Assembly: GCA_964058845.1 (NCBI GenBank)
Contig: CAXKVR010000024.1
Location: 1 to 64,000 of the forward strand
DNA from: Carex sylvatica
Taxonomy: Eukaryota; Streptophyta; Magnoliopsida; Poales; Cyperaceae
Length of the DNA: 64,000 nt
Direction: 5' to 3'
This document shows, in pieces, positions 35,857 through 47,777 of this stretch. The notes beneath the pieces were generated by a model. It searched no databases. It saw nothing but the letters and a program-made list of their open reading frames with translations, and was not told where the DNA came from. The first letter of the stretch is position 1. Each line of letters starts with the position of its first letter. The translations under genes were made by a program, and so were the position numbers.

Positions 35857-37805
35857 CAATACTACTACATAAAATGCGACAATACACAGTCATAAAAGCT
35901 AATGACAGATGGTTCCACGACTGTGTCTACGCACATCGTGTATGAAAGGTCGATGCATGTACACAGTTGCGGAACTGTATCTATAGGGTACTAACATACA
36001 CGATTCTTACAAGTGAACTGTGTTAGATCTTAAAAAAAATGCAATGAAACTAGCAATTTATACACCATTAGAATAACCGTAAATAATAACTAGGGTTATA
36101 TATACGGTTTCTACTGGGATCCATGTATGGTTTTTGGATACCATACACGACTTTGTAATACAAACCGTGTATGGTACTCTTTGTACATGCTTTATTTTTA
36201 AGAAATTATTTGTTACACTTATTTTGTATATGTTCTTTGCTGAAGAATTCACACTTTCTACAACTTGAGATTGTAGCCCTCTACCTTACGATATCGTGAA
36301 AGAGTACATTGGGTGAAAGAAAAATGTGAGTGTGAATTTGAGAGAGAAAAATGGCGAGACAAAGACGAAGAAACCCTGAGAGAGAGAGAGAGAGAGAAGT
36401 GAAGGGGGACGAGGGAAATAAAGAGGGAGAAGAGACCGACGAGTGAGAGTTATTTGATTAGATGTGAAGGTATTGTGGCTTAAAGAAAGGACAATATTTT
36501 AATAGGCGCAAATGAACTGAAAACTGAAGGACTATGATACACGGTTCTATATCAAAACCCGTGTACGATGAAGATTAATCAAACATTGTTCCTACAAACA
36601 ACCGTGTATAATATACAAATTTGGTGTGAAAAAATGAAAATCCTAATTCACAATATTTATACGTGGTTATATTAATAAAACCGTGTATGATATGTTTTTC
36701 AAATTATTTTTTTATATTAATGTTTGCTAGACATTAAAGAATCAAATACATATATAAATTTACACACATAGAGATTTATATGGAACGTAATGAATCAAAA
36801 AACATATATGCATAACGATTTAAAAAGCAACAAACATGCATGCATTGTCATAAAATATATCGTCGATATTTATCTCATTTTAACTTGGCACATCATCGGT
36901 ATCGTGTTACCTAAATCTTGGTGGTACCCATAGTCAAAGGAGATAAATCTCCCTACCATGATTAACATTTTTTAATGAGAAATGAGAAGGATAAGTGAGA
37001 AAATGAAGATATGCATGGACTTAAATTGGGTTTAACAGAAAGGTGAAGAGGCGTCACATTGCGAGGGGACGTTCCTTCAAAATAATATATTTTTAGTAGG
37101 TTATGTTTGAGAGAGCGCGAATGAATTATACATAGTTATTAAATGAGGAGGGATCCAATTATATTATTTTTTGGTAACACCGGATTACACCCTATATTTT
37201 TAAAGTTTAAACAGTCGATTCAAACCGTTCAACATGATGGATATGTTACAATGTACTTGCAGATGAAATTTTACATTTTTTGAATTTTTTAACTATTTAT
37301 TAAGATGGGTACAAAAGTTCAATGGTATGAAAACAACGATTTTGTAAAATACTTAATAAATAGTAAAAAAAAATTCAAAAAAATATAAAATTTAATTTGC
37401 AAAGACATTTTAATATATCCATCATGATGAATGGTTTAGATCGGCTATTTCGAATTTGAAAACTTTAAAAATGGAGAGTGTAATTCGGTGTCACCAAAAA
37501 AGGATGTAATTGGATCCCTCCTCTTATTAAATACAATTATGTATTTGGAGATTTAACATAAAGATACACGGTTTGTTCCATAAAATTTGTGTATGATCGT
37601 CTAAAATCGTACATAGTTTCTTATTTGTTATCAATGTATAAATATAGGTTCCTTTCGTACATGGTTGATTTTTAAATGACCACGTGTGTATGGTTGAGAT
37701 AATATTCGTACGAGCACCTCCTTTCATTACACATTGTTTATTTGAAATTTTCTTGCATCCGTATATGATATGCCGTGTCTGGTTAATATTTTTGTAGTAT
37801 TGGGA
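35857..37805. mobile_element. Degenerate CACTA-like element
   Basis: The ends are inverted: CCCAATACTACTACATAAAA at the left and TTTTTGTAGTATTGGG at the right. The interior is scattered with subterminal-style repeats in both orientations built on ACACGGTT and AACCGTGTATG (for example near 36540, 36600, 36665, 36685 and 37565). No transposase remains. The terminal CACTA is altered to ATACTA. A separate MITE is nested at 37145-37523. Confidence 0.55.
37145..37523. mobile_element. Core-sharing MITE with perfect 9-bp TSD, nested
   Basis: Inverted ends GAGGAGGGATCCAATTATAT and its complement ending GGATCCCTCCTC. The flanks are an exact 9-bp direct repeat, TTATTAAAT (37136-37144 and 37524-37532). 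Inside are TCGATTCAAACCGTTCAACA and TTTTACATTTTTTGAA on both arms. It is nested in the CACTA-like element, so it inserted later. Confidence 0.85.
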
Positions 37806-38270
37806 TCCTTGACTAAATAGGGTATTATGCCTTCAAAATTGGATGGTATAAATATAGGATCCGAAACCCTCAAGTTATCAATCGAAAATTAATTAGAAAC
37901 TATAATTATTGGAATTGAAATTTTTGTACCAAAACTAGATATCAACCATATTGCTAACTTGATAGTGATATCAAATTCAGATCTAGCTAACTTCTAGAAA
38001 ATCTTCTGAATTTTCTGAATTCTAAAATAAGGTATATCTACAAAGGAGATAATTAAATTAGTATGAACAAAATGTAACTGGTGCCGAACCAAAAATACAT
38101 CTACCACTACAAAAAAAAATGACAGTAGAAGGATATTGCAAAAATCTCATAATACTCTTTCAATTAGTTCAAGAGTCTCATAATTAATTACACGGAATTT
38201 ACATTTTCTGAACTTTTGCCCGGGAACGCTACAACCTTTAATGGGTCGGATATTGCACAACAATTTTTTT
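37806..38270. other. Intergenic, no gene seen
   Basis: AT-rich sequence before the satellite-like array, with no supported frame. Confidence 0.5.
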
Positions 38271-38274
38271 TATT

Positions 38275-39745
38275 ATTGGGCCTTTCCGTTTCAATTTTTT
38301 TTTTTTTTTCAAATTATAAGAACTTGATAAAAATAGGGTGGTTCTAATATTTGGATCAATATTGTTTCTTCACAAACTTTAAATTGAATAAATTTTACGT
38401 TCATAATGCTCATCTTATTCTTCTGAGGAGAATTAATCTAATATTATATATATCTTACAACTATTTTTAGTAGTTGTATTTTATTTTAAAAAACCACAAA
38501 TTTTCTTAATAAATATTTTTTCCCTTTTCTCTTCTTGAATTATAGAAACTTGAAAAAATAGGTTGGTTCTTACAATATTTGAATCAATATTGCTTCATTA
38601 CAAACTTTAAATTGAATAAAATTTGCTTTTTTTTTATTATAATGAATCTCATATTAAATATATCTTATAACTATTTTTGGTAGTTCGTATTTTTTCTTAG
38701 TTGAACACTGCAAGTTGAATAAATAAACATTTTTACCCTTTGTTTTCCTCAAATTATAAAAACTTGGAAAAATAGGCCGGTGCTAAAATTTGGATAAAAA
38801 TAGGCAGCTGGTTGTAATATTAGAATCAATATTGTTTCATTGCAAATTTTAAATTGAATAAACTTTTCGTTTATAATGCTCACCTTATAATATTTCTGAG
38901 TAGAATGAATCTAGTATAGAATATATCTTATAACTATTTTCGTAGGGTTTTTTTTCTAAGTTGAACACTGCTTGATTTATATAAACTTAAATAGATAATC
39001 TGGTTCTAATATATATTTGGATCAATATTGCTTAATTCATTACAATCTTTAAATTGAATAAAATTGCTTTCATAAAACACCTTATTTTCTGAATAGAATT
39101 AATGAACCTAATATTAAATATATCTTATAGCTATTTTTGGTAGTTCTAATTTTTTCTTAGTTGAACACTGCAAATTGTCGAAATTAATAAATATATTTTT
39201 TCCTGTTGTTTCCCCAAATTATATAAACTTGAAAAACATAGGCAGGTGCTAATATTTGGATCAATATTGCTTCATTACAAACTTCAAATTGAATAAAATG
39301 TGCTTTCATGATCACCTTATATTTCTTAGGGAGGAACCTAAAATTAAGTATATCTTATAATTGAATAAAATGTGCTATTATTGGAACTTTTTTTCCTAAT
39401 TGTAAACAACACAAATTGTCATAATAAATATCCTTCCCTTGACTTTTCATGTATTATAAAAAATTGAAAAAAAATCGGCCTGGTTCTAATATTAGAATAA
39501 ATATTGCTTCATTACAGACTTTAAATTGTATAAAATTTTCTTTCATAATGCTCACGTTATTTTTCTGAGTAGAATGAATCTACTATTAAATATATTTATA
39601 ATTATTTTTGGTACTTGTTTTTCTAAGTTAAACACCGCAAATAGACTTATATATATTTTTACCTCCTTACTTTTCTCGAATTATAAAAACTTGAAAAGAA
39701 TAAATTGAATAAAATTCATTACAAACATTAAATTGAATAAAATTT
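38275..39745. repeat. Satellite-like array, about 7 units of 205-240 bp
   Basis: The landmark TTCATTACAAACTTTAAATT (with variants) recurs at about 38370, 38594, 38834, 39040, 39272, 39505 and 39716. Each is followed by a GAATAAAATTTGCTTTCATA-type block, an ATATCTTATAACTATTTTTG block and an AATTATAAAAACTTGAAAAA block. Spacing varies from about 206 to 240 bp and the copies are clearly diverged, so the array is old. There is no coding frame. Confidence 0.85.
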
Positions 39746-40540
39746 TGTTGAAATATATAAAAGATGTGTGTTGACAATCGTCTCTACAATTTCTGTACAT
39801 TGTCACTGAATATTAGACTTTTGTTATAGTCATTGTGTATATTATGTACTAGATTATAGATATTAATATCAGAACTGACCAAATAGCCTATTTCTGAGGT
39901 CCGATGCTGGGATAGAGCCGTCTCTTAGAGAATCACACCGACACGTAGAGGAGCATCGATCTAGTTAGGAAAGAGGGCTCTTAGATATATAGGGGGGAAT
40001 CTCTGCTCTGGTAAGCTTGGCCCAGCTGAGGAGTCTTGTTCCACTCCAGCCATTGAGACAGATAGTGGAAGAGGGTGGATAGAGAGTGGGCGTGGTTCTC
40101 TGTCCACCACCTGTTGTTTTTACTGAAGGGGAACACAAGGAATTCTTTCTTGGGTTCCACTTCCATATCCGTATATGAATTCTTTCTTGGGTTCCATCCT
40201 CGCGGATACTGTCCCATTCTTGTAGAATTAACTAGTAGAATTGCAGTCGGGAAGTTGCTCGAGGGAAAAGTGAAGTAGGATTTTCATCGAGAGGTAATCC
40301 TATTTAATCGGACTAGTCGGGAATGCCACTGAGGGCAAATGTCTGTTATTGTTTTTTTCTATAGGTAAATCTTAACACGTTTTCTTCTTAGTTTGTTTTC
40401 GTTATTACTTTGTACTATGGTTCATCTTATCTTTGTTATCTTTGGATATCACTATATTATATACGGTATAGCTGCTATCGGCATTCTATCTTTTTTGGTA
40501 TACTGAGCAGGAGTTAGTAGTTTGTAAGTCCAGCTACACT
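39746..40540. other. Unassigned stretch 5' of the retroelement relic
   Basis: GC-richer than its surroundings from about 39890, with a short direct repeat (GAATTCTTTCTTGGGTTCCA at 40140 and 40178). It could be the LTR or leader of the adjoining Ty3/gypsy relic, but I cannot identify paired LTRs. Confidence 0.35.
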
Positions 40541-40544
40541 TGTT

Positions 40545-41275
40545 AAGTAGAAAGATCGGTCTTGGAGACTGTGTGGATTATAGAAAGCTCAATGCCATAA
40601 CAATGTTTAATAAATACCCAATTCCTGTGGTTGAAGAGCTTCTAGAAGAATTCAAAGGTGCTTAAATATTTTTCCCATATCGATTTGAGATCCCATCAAA
40701 TTTTGGGAGGAAGACACTCACCTAAACAGAATTTAGGGTGCATCATGGTCCCTTGGAATTCGTAGTCATGCCATTAGCTGCCCTGCCTTCATTTTATGAT
40801 TTAACAAATGATGTACTTCAGAGAGGAGTTGAGATAGCATGCATGTGTTGGTGTTGTTCAATGATATTTTGATCTATAGTCAGGGTTGGCAGCACCTAAG
40901 GAATCTATAGGGAGTACTTGAAAAGCTGAAAACCAACTATTTTCAAAATTGACTAGATGCTCATTTGGCAAGCAAAAAGTAGAATACTTTTGGGTCACAT
41001 AATAACTAAAGAAGGAGTTCCAACAGATCCTAGCAAGGTTGAGGTTATACTCAATTGGCCGAAACCGAGTTCTTTAGAGAGTTGAGAGGATTTTTGGGAC
41101 TCGTTGGAATAACAACAAAACTATGGAGTGATTTAAAGCCTTTAACAGATAAGTTCAAAAAGAATGGGTTCAATGGAATGAAAATGCCAAAATAGCATTT
41201 GAAAGGCTAAAAAGAGATATGTGCACAGCAACGGTGTTGGCTTTGCCAGATTTTTCCCAGCCATTTTGTTAATGA
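40545..41275 (+). pseudogene. Ty3/gypsy reverse-transcriptase/RNase H fragment, broken
   Basis: Across several frames, recognisable pieces of a gypsy-type RT appear in order: DYRKLNAIT, then PIPVVEELLEE, FRVHHGPLEFVVMP, a decayed YxDD region (VVQ-like then NDIL-like), LGHIITKEGVPTDPSK, LNWPKP and an ALPDF block at the start of RNase H. There are many stops and frame changes, and gag, protease and integrase are absent nearby. It is an inactive relic. Confidence 0.8.
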
Positions 41276-42146
41276 GGTTGATGCTTGTGGACATTTTTGC
41301 TTATATATTTTAGCAGTGTCAAAGTGGTGATATTATATAAAGAATAAGCGATGAATAATATATAATCAAACTGACCCAATACCCTCTGGAAAAAAAAAAC
41401 AACCAGCTCCAACGTAGGGTCTTAATCAATTTTTTTGGGTTAGATTATACGTACAATATCCATAGCGCAGTAAGATTTAAATATAAGTCTTCAAGTATAT
41501 TTTAGTTTGGAACTATGTTGAGAAATTGAATATACAATTTGAACTTAAGAGGAAATATGAAAATGTGAAGTAAAACATGTCATCTACTAAGTACCTTTGC
41601 CTATCTCTATTTGATTTTGGATTATTATTTGGGATGTAGTATGATTAAATTGTGAGCTCTTGATTAGTACAACTATTAAGCTAGGTTTAAAATTGTTTAG
41701 ATAAGCTATATAGATGCATGTAATGTTGATGTTAGAAATAGTTCATGTAAAACATAGTGCAGTAATTACTTGTATATGTACCAAAACAATGATTTTAATT
41801 ATTGAAAAAGTGAAAGAATCTAAAGGTTTCTAGCGGACAGCACTCATTTCCTTTCCCATTCACTATTTACTAAAAAAAATATAACCCTAGAACATTGAAT
41901 TTAATTAAGATAGGCAATGAATAACCCAACACATAAAAGTCTACCATGCATATATAAAAGAATCCATACCAAGCATTAAGTATTGCAAGTTGAAACAAAG
42001 AGAGATTTGCATTGTCCACAAAGTTTTGCAATTATAGTTGAGAGAAATACCAAGCATAAATTATTTGTTTGCAAGAAAAGGGAAAGAGAGATTTGCAATT
42101 CATTCTCTTCAACATTAAGAAAAGAAAGCAAACAATCAACACTAAG
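41276..42146. other. Intergenic 3' of the MADS gene A
   Basis: The first part is unassigned. From about 41440 the sequence resembles 57000-57600 beyond MADS gene B, and from about 41900 it also resembles 47585-47720 beyond the MADS fragment (CTACCATGCATATATAAA in two of the three). So the duplicated unit includes 3' flanking DNA. Confidence 0.6.
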
Positions 42147-42155
42147 CAAAGAAAT

Positions 42156-42257
42156 GAGAACTAGCCTTTGGTCTAGTGGCAAAGGCAATGCCTTGTAGGT
42201 ATTAAATAGTTTTTTGGCTTAGCGTCCAACCTTTATTCAAAAAATAAAAGCAAAAAT
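42156..42257 (+). mobile_element. 102-bp SINE insertion with 9-bp TSD
   Basis: Starts GAGAACTAGCCTTTGGTCTA, like a tRNA-derived pol III A box, and ends in an A-rich tail. It is flanked by the exact direct repeat CAAAGAAAT (42147-42155 and 42258-42266). The paralogous sequences near 47745 and 57640 lack it, so an empty site is available inside this window. It sits in the likely 3' untranslated region of MADS gene A. Confidence 0.7.
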
Positions 42258-42298
42258 CAAAGAAATAAATGGAACCTACACATGTAGGTCTAAAAGTT

Positions 42299-45072
42299 CT
42301 ATGGTTTGAAATTCCAGTTTTGGAAGTTATTATCATGCACCGCTGCTCCAACACCCTGCCCGACATTGTCTTCTGGGAAAAAAACATCCGGTTCAAGTAA
42401 GTAATCAAGAAAATCAGTGCTTTCACTGGTTGAATCTTCTGGAAGGCCTTTCATGTCGAAGTTGTTTTTTATATTTCCATTGATTCCTCTGTTGTTTTGT
42501 AGTATGCTGGCTATCTCTTCGCTCTCCATGGAAACAGCAGTCTCCCTGCACAATATCATTCATGCAAACATTTTATTTATTTATTTTCTCCTTTTATATG
42601 TATTTGGAGAATGTTTGAGTAAATTTAAATTTGTCATCTTACGTGACAGGGATTGAATCAGTGGGTTGATCGATAACTGTTTGTTCTGCTCCATCCATTG
42701 AAGCCCAAGTGTGTGCGGGTTCATTCATTATAACATTGTATCCAATGTTGCACTCATTGGTATCCTTGTTGCCATTATGATAGTTACTACAAATGCAATG
42801 ATACATATTGACACAGTGCATTTTAAGCTTATAAATGACCAGTAAATATATACAAATAACTCACCTTTGGGATAGCACCGGATTATGTGGAAGCATGGTA
42901 TGAGGGATATCATTCATAGTGTAATAAAATGGATTTGGTTCTTCCTTTTGTTGAAAGAATTGGTTCATTCCAAACTGAGAATTAAGAATACAAATAAAAG
43001 TAAAAGTAGTAACAAAAAGATTTTATCAAATATTCATCTTACATTACTAATCAAAATCAAAACCGACCTACCAAGAGGATAACCATTAAGAGATTGTTTC
43101 TTCTGTTATTATCTGCTTTACTTAGTTGTTCCACATCCATTCGGTACATTATGGATCAAATGGATGAGTTGAATGGTACCGAGGCAATCAACTTTTAGTT
43201 ATTAAATAAGCATGAAACTGGTAAAAATAAACGGAGAGGAATCAAACCCTAAAAAGGTACTAGTATTGAAAATAAATAAAAGATGAGATCAGAGAAGTGT
43301 ATTATACCTCGGCATTATATAGCTCCCTTAGGTTATTTTCCTAGTGCAAAGAACGGATTTGTTAGTTATCTATAATAAAAAGGAATATTTTTTCCAAAAA
43401 AAAAAAAAAAATTCAGTATTTTTTTTCACAATTGGTGAAATAAAAATAGAATGAAAGTTTGAAGGAGATGTCAACCTTTTGATCTCGAATACAATTAACT
43501 AGATTAATAATTCCTTTCTCCAAATTCTCTAATACGTTTATGTCTTCAATCTCATTGATATATGGAATGTCACTGAAAATTACAGAATACCATCTTGTCA
43601 ATATTTTTTTCGCTTTTCTTGCACACTTTTGATTGTTTCAATTGAATTCATTTTGCACATTGAGACCTCAATTATACTAGATATTATTCAATATTTATAG
43701 ACTTCATTCACAAATCCTATACATCATTTAACCAACTTGATATCAGTATCTAGGCTAATGATAAATTTCAATAGTATAGAAAAAGTGTAAGTTCTTACAT
43801 TAATGGACCCAAAAAATTAACAACTTTATTTATTTCATCTGTGTAATTTAATAGTTGCTGTTTCAATTCCTGCAAAAAAAAAAGAAAATTACATTTTAAC
43901 ATAAAATCCTATACAAGATATTTCAGATATTGTATACAAAAAAAAAAGTTAAAGACAATTTTCAATAACCACTTATATGAAATGAACCAATAATTGGGGC
44001 CTATGGGCTGCATTACCAAGATAATGAGTAATTTAAATGTTAATAATTATATATATTATAATAAAAACTAATATTTATATGTGCATTAATTACTATTTCT
44101 ATAGTGCCTCGATTTATCAAATCAGCATTTTCAAAACATTACCTCAACTGGCTGGGAGCTGCAAGAAGGAAGACCAAAAAATAATAATCAATAACTATAA
44201 AACAAATCAAAGCATATAAATTAATAATTAACTAAAATAAAAATAAACTTACCTTAGATAATCTAGTTTTACCATATCAACCTCGTGATCAACTTTTTTG
44301 AATGTTTTCCTTAAAGCCTATTCAAGGCAAAGAAAATTTAGACTAAGAATTATCTATAACAATTACACTAATCATACAAATTGAAAATAAATAACTAAAA
44401 TAGATAAATAAATACAATAAATATAAAAAAAGAATCATAGTTTAGAAACTTTCCTCAAGGCTTTCAAGTCTTCTGCTCAATTGAAAACAAACAAAAAAAA
44501 AGGGAGATTTAGTTAGAGAAATACAAAAAAGAAATAACAATATATGAAAATCAATTTGAAAAATGCATACCTTTTGTTCCTATCTTGTGCACTGTGGTTA
44601 CCATATTTTGTAATTACATCTTCAAAGTTACTATAAATGAGAACAAGAAAAAAAAAACATGCATGCTTTATCAAACTTTATACAAGGAAATGTAATGTGT
44701 GGACTCTGGATTTCACAACTTAATATGGAAAACCATGTATTTCATTAGGGAAGAAAAAAAAGAAAAAGAATAAAAGAACCCCAATTAATTAATTAAACAT
44801 GTATTGTTTAATTCCTATCTCAAACTCTTAACTACTCTTTGGTGATGTTGCAAGTAATATGCAAATTTGCAAAAGGGGGTCAGGTACCTTTTTTCCCCCA
44901 AACATAGTGAAGGTTTTCCCGAAGTGGAAAAAATGAGGAGGAGAACATCGACATCACACAAAATTGATAGTTCTCTAGCTTTTTTGATGATACCTGTTCG
45001 CCGTTTCGAGTATGTCACCTGTCGGTTGGTGCTAGTTTCCAATCTCTGAATCTTTAGCTTGTTTCTCCCCAT
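42299..45072 (-). CDS. MIKC* MADS-box protein, P-clade (MADS gene A, 11 exons, 348 aa)
   Basis: Exons (coding order): 44888-45072, 44571-44630, 44454-44472, 44253-44317, 44143-44158, 43799-43869, 43476-43572, 43308-43340, 42865-42974, 42643-42786, 42299-42545. They join in frame (1047 nt). The MADS domain (1-62) is [20 protein letters not shown] with [20 protein letters not shown]. The following FEDVITKY and [13 protein letters not shown] resemble the AGL30/65/94 (P-clade) MIKC* proteins, which act as heterodimers in pollen maturation. A leucine-rich I/K region spans about 85-190, and the C-terminal region is acidic and Asn/Gln-rich. Odd point: the donor of exon 3 reads GAG|GAAAGT where gene B has ACG|GTAAGT, so intron 3 lacks GT. 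Without splicing, a TAA follows within four codons. The gene may be compromised or may use a rare GA-AG intron. Confidence 0.85.
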
Positions 45073-45504
45073 TTTCTGTTCACCATAGTCAGAAAGGATG
45101 ATCAGTAATTGGATAAAAAATTAAGTGGTTCAACACTCAAATGAAATGAGCATTAATGGAGATCAGAAAAGAGGAATTTTTTTTTTTTATGGAGATGAAA
45201 AAGGAGGAAAAGACGATAGTAACTAAATAAGTTTTTCCTCTTATGGTGGACACAACAAGAAAAAGGGAAAGAGTCGAAAAATAGTTTCATCTTCTTGAAC
45301 GAGCTACAAAACGAGTTTCAAACAGAAGAACATTAACAAAAAAAAAATATAAATGAAGAAAATAACCAATTAATAATTAATCTCAAAATTAATTGTCTGT
45401 AAAGAAGTGATGCAATTAATCCTCAAAAGAAATGGCCATTATTAAAGATGAGAAAGGAGGAAATGAAAAGAAACCAGCACCTGAGTTGTCCTTTACATAA
45501 CTCC

Positions 45505-45557
45505 CCTGTATCCTGAGCGAAAATACAAAATGGAATGGGTGAATGGCTATATATACA
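45505..45557 (-). promoter_or_regulatory. TATA-type promoter region of MADS gene A
   Basis: On the minus strand a TATA box (GTATATATAG, about 45547-45556) is followed within 30-45 bp by TCGCTCAGGATACAGG. Both are conserved at gene B (61304-61356). In gene B the block continues as ATACAAG|GTGAGT, a possible leader donor; here it reads ATACAGGGGAGT. The AACAG acceptor just before the ATG is conserved in both, so a leader intron is plausible. Confidence 0.45.
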
Positions 45558-46850
45558 GATCATACAAGCGAAAACATAGCTAGAAATAAACTAAATATAG
45601 AACTATAACCGTAGAGGAGGAGCAAACAGACACGGAACACTTTAATCATTATCATGTTAAAAATTCAGGCAGTAAACTATTTTTATATAGAAGGATATAT
45701 AAAATAGAATTTAATTTATATGTTGGTAAAATTTAGTTATATTTAGATATCTAAGCACAAGTATGGCGTAAAATTATCCAGAGAATTTTCAATATTGTTT
45801 TAAATGGCTGATTTATTTCTGCCCTGTAATTTCCATTTTGAAAAATTAAACAATTGTTTGAACTTCTAATTGTGAAATAAATTTAAGTACAGAATATATT
45901 AAGGAGTTACAATCCTAAAACAATCAGCTAGGTTTAAAAAAAGGCTACTTAAATGGGTGGCATGACGTGAAAAAAATTTCCTAAAGCAAATCTTGTAGGC
46001 GTACGTGACGTGACGTGATATTACGTAAAATTCTAAAATTGAAAAAATGCTACTAAAAAATCCTAAAACAATAATGACACCCAAGTCATATTACGTACGT
46101 ACGTGACATGGCTGAACATAGTATTAGTTAGGGTGGCTAAGTATAGTCATTTATATTTTGGCACTTTAGTCATTTATATTATATAATTTAAACAAGTACT
46201 TGTACATATTAGCGTCTCTTATAAAATAAAATTACACTGCAATAATTTATTTAGTTCCTGTTAATTTTAATTTTATAGTTCTGTTTCTGAACGTAATGTG
46301 ACTAATTTCTTTTAGTACTTTGATTTCATATTTCTTTAGTTGCTCTAAGTGCGCTATATCCCGAGAAATAGGGCCAGATAACATTTTTACGGTTACGATT
46401 ATGAGAAAAAAATAGAAACAAGTTGGATGAAAAAGTTTCTTTGCAGGTTTTTCGCTTGTACTTTTGTATGATAATTATTTGTTTATAGCAAATTTTACTT
46501 TGAAAAAAGAATTGATCCGCCATAAACGGAGTAGAGAAATGTAAGTTTTTCATTGGAAGAATGTAAGTTTTTGAACTCTATATATATATTTTCCATAGTC
46601 TTAATAAATTTGTAGAAATTGCAGCTTAGTCTTTTTTAATACAAAATGATAAGGTTCCTCCAACATCACATCTATAATATATATTTTTTATTTCTTACAA
46701 TGTATTTAATTAGTAAAAGAATACAACTGACCAATAACACATCCATCTATAAATTTGTTTACAATTTTTGTAACTTGCTAAAAAATATTATCAAGATTAA
46801 ATAGTTAAGGGATGATCTAACTGTTGTAGCCGTTTACAATATTTCTACTT
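45558..46850. other. Intergenic, no gene seen
   Basis: AT-rich. A cluster of ACGTGACGTGACGTGATATT motifs lies at 45995-46030, with TTACGTACGTACGTGAC at 46090; ACGT-core repeats of this kind are bZIP-binding in form, but there is no gene immediately downstream to tie them to. Confidence 0.4.
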
Positions 46851-46869
46851 AGTAAACATGACCAAAAGA

Positions 46870-47210
46870 TTATACAAAACATGGAGACACTAATTAGCAT
46901 AATTTATATGCTATTGGGCTTTTGAGATTGGTATTGCGTCTTAAGATTTGGATTTTGGGTTTTAAGATTTGGATATTTGGGTTTCAAGATTTGTGTATCG
47001 TTTGATTTGATTTTGTATTTGTTTTAGACCACTAACAAGTGGGTCTTATGCCGTCAGTGGCTGTTGGTTCTTCGAATTTTAGAGGATTTCGATCTAGATT
47101 ACCTCAATAATAGTGTTGCGCTATAGGATTCCTGCATTCTTTTGAACTTTCTATTGATGCTTTTGTCCGATAGTGATGATATCTTCAACGTGCGAGATTT
47201 GATATGAATG
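46870..47210. repeat. Dispersed repeat, copy of 55270-55630
   Basis: Shares with 55270-55630 the blocks ATTATACAAAACATGGAGAC, TTTTGAGATTGGTATTG, and GATTACCTCAATAATAGTG followed by TTGCGCTATAGGATT. It includes a short internal repeat of AAGATTTGGAT units. Its position between the MADS fragment and MADS gene A suggests it is part of the locally duplicated unit. Confidence 0.7.
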
Positions 47211-47590
47211 CTAAACCCTTGCTGATCACCCCAACCATGGTGTCGCCTGAGATACGATCCATGGCGGAGCTTAGAGATGGCACCATTGTCATCACCTCGT
47301 CAAGTGGAGTCAGTTGGTCATCTATTGATGCCAGCGGATGGTCGGAAATGACAGTGTCACTGTTTTGAGTGATTTTAGGGTTTTAACCTAGAGAGGGATC
47401 TATCAGATCAATTTCTTCACGGTTTCTTCATCTATTTGATTAGTTTGGATCGTTATAGGATTCCTGATGGAGAGACTGTATCAATTTGGCTTTATGTTCA
47501 GGTTTAATTGAATTTTGGTTCAGCTCGACTCGGTTCAGTATCGGTCTTGAGAGTGCTCACCAGTTTAATTGATTTTGTTCATAATTAAGA
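47211..47590. other. Intergenic, no gene seen
   Basis: Somewhat GC-richer near 47220-47360, with no frame I recognise. It could belong to the dispersed repeat before it. Confidence 0.4.
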
Positions 47591-47777
47591 TAGGCCATGA
47601 ATAAGCAAACACATACAAGTCTACCATGCATATATAAAGGAATTTTCTTAAAATATCCAAATCTCTATCCATAACAAGCATAAAGTTCTGCAAATGGAGA
47701 GTTCATCAACAAAGAAAGGAAACAATCAACATTAAGCAAAGAAAGCAAATAAAAAAATGGAACTGACACATGTACGT

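Noticed and set aside
40075..40278. Plus-strand open frame of 67 codons before the gypsy relic
   Set aside because: There are no recognisable gag or protease motifs and the frame is interrupted on both sides.
42150..42230. Possible functional tRNA gene
   Set aside because: Only an A-box-like start is present; no cloverleaf or anticodon arm is formed, and the flanking 9-bp duplication and A-rich tail fit a SINE.
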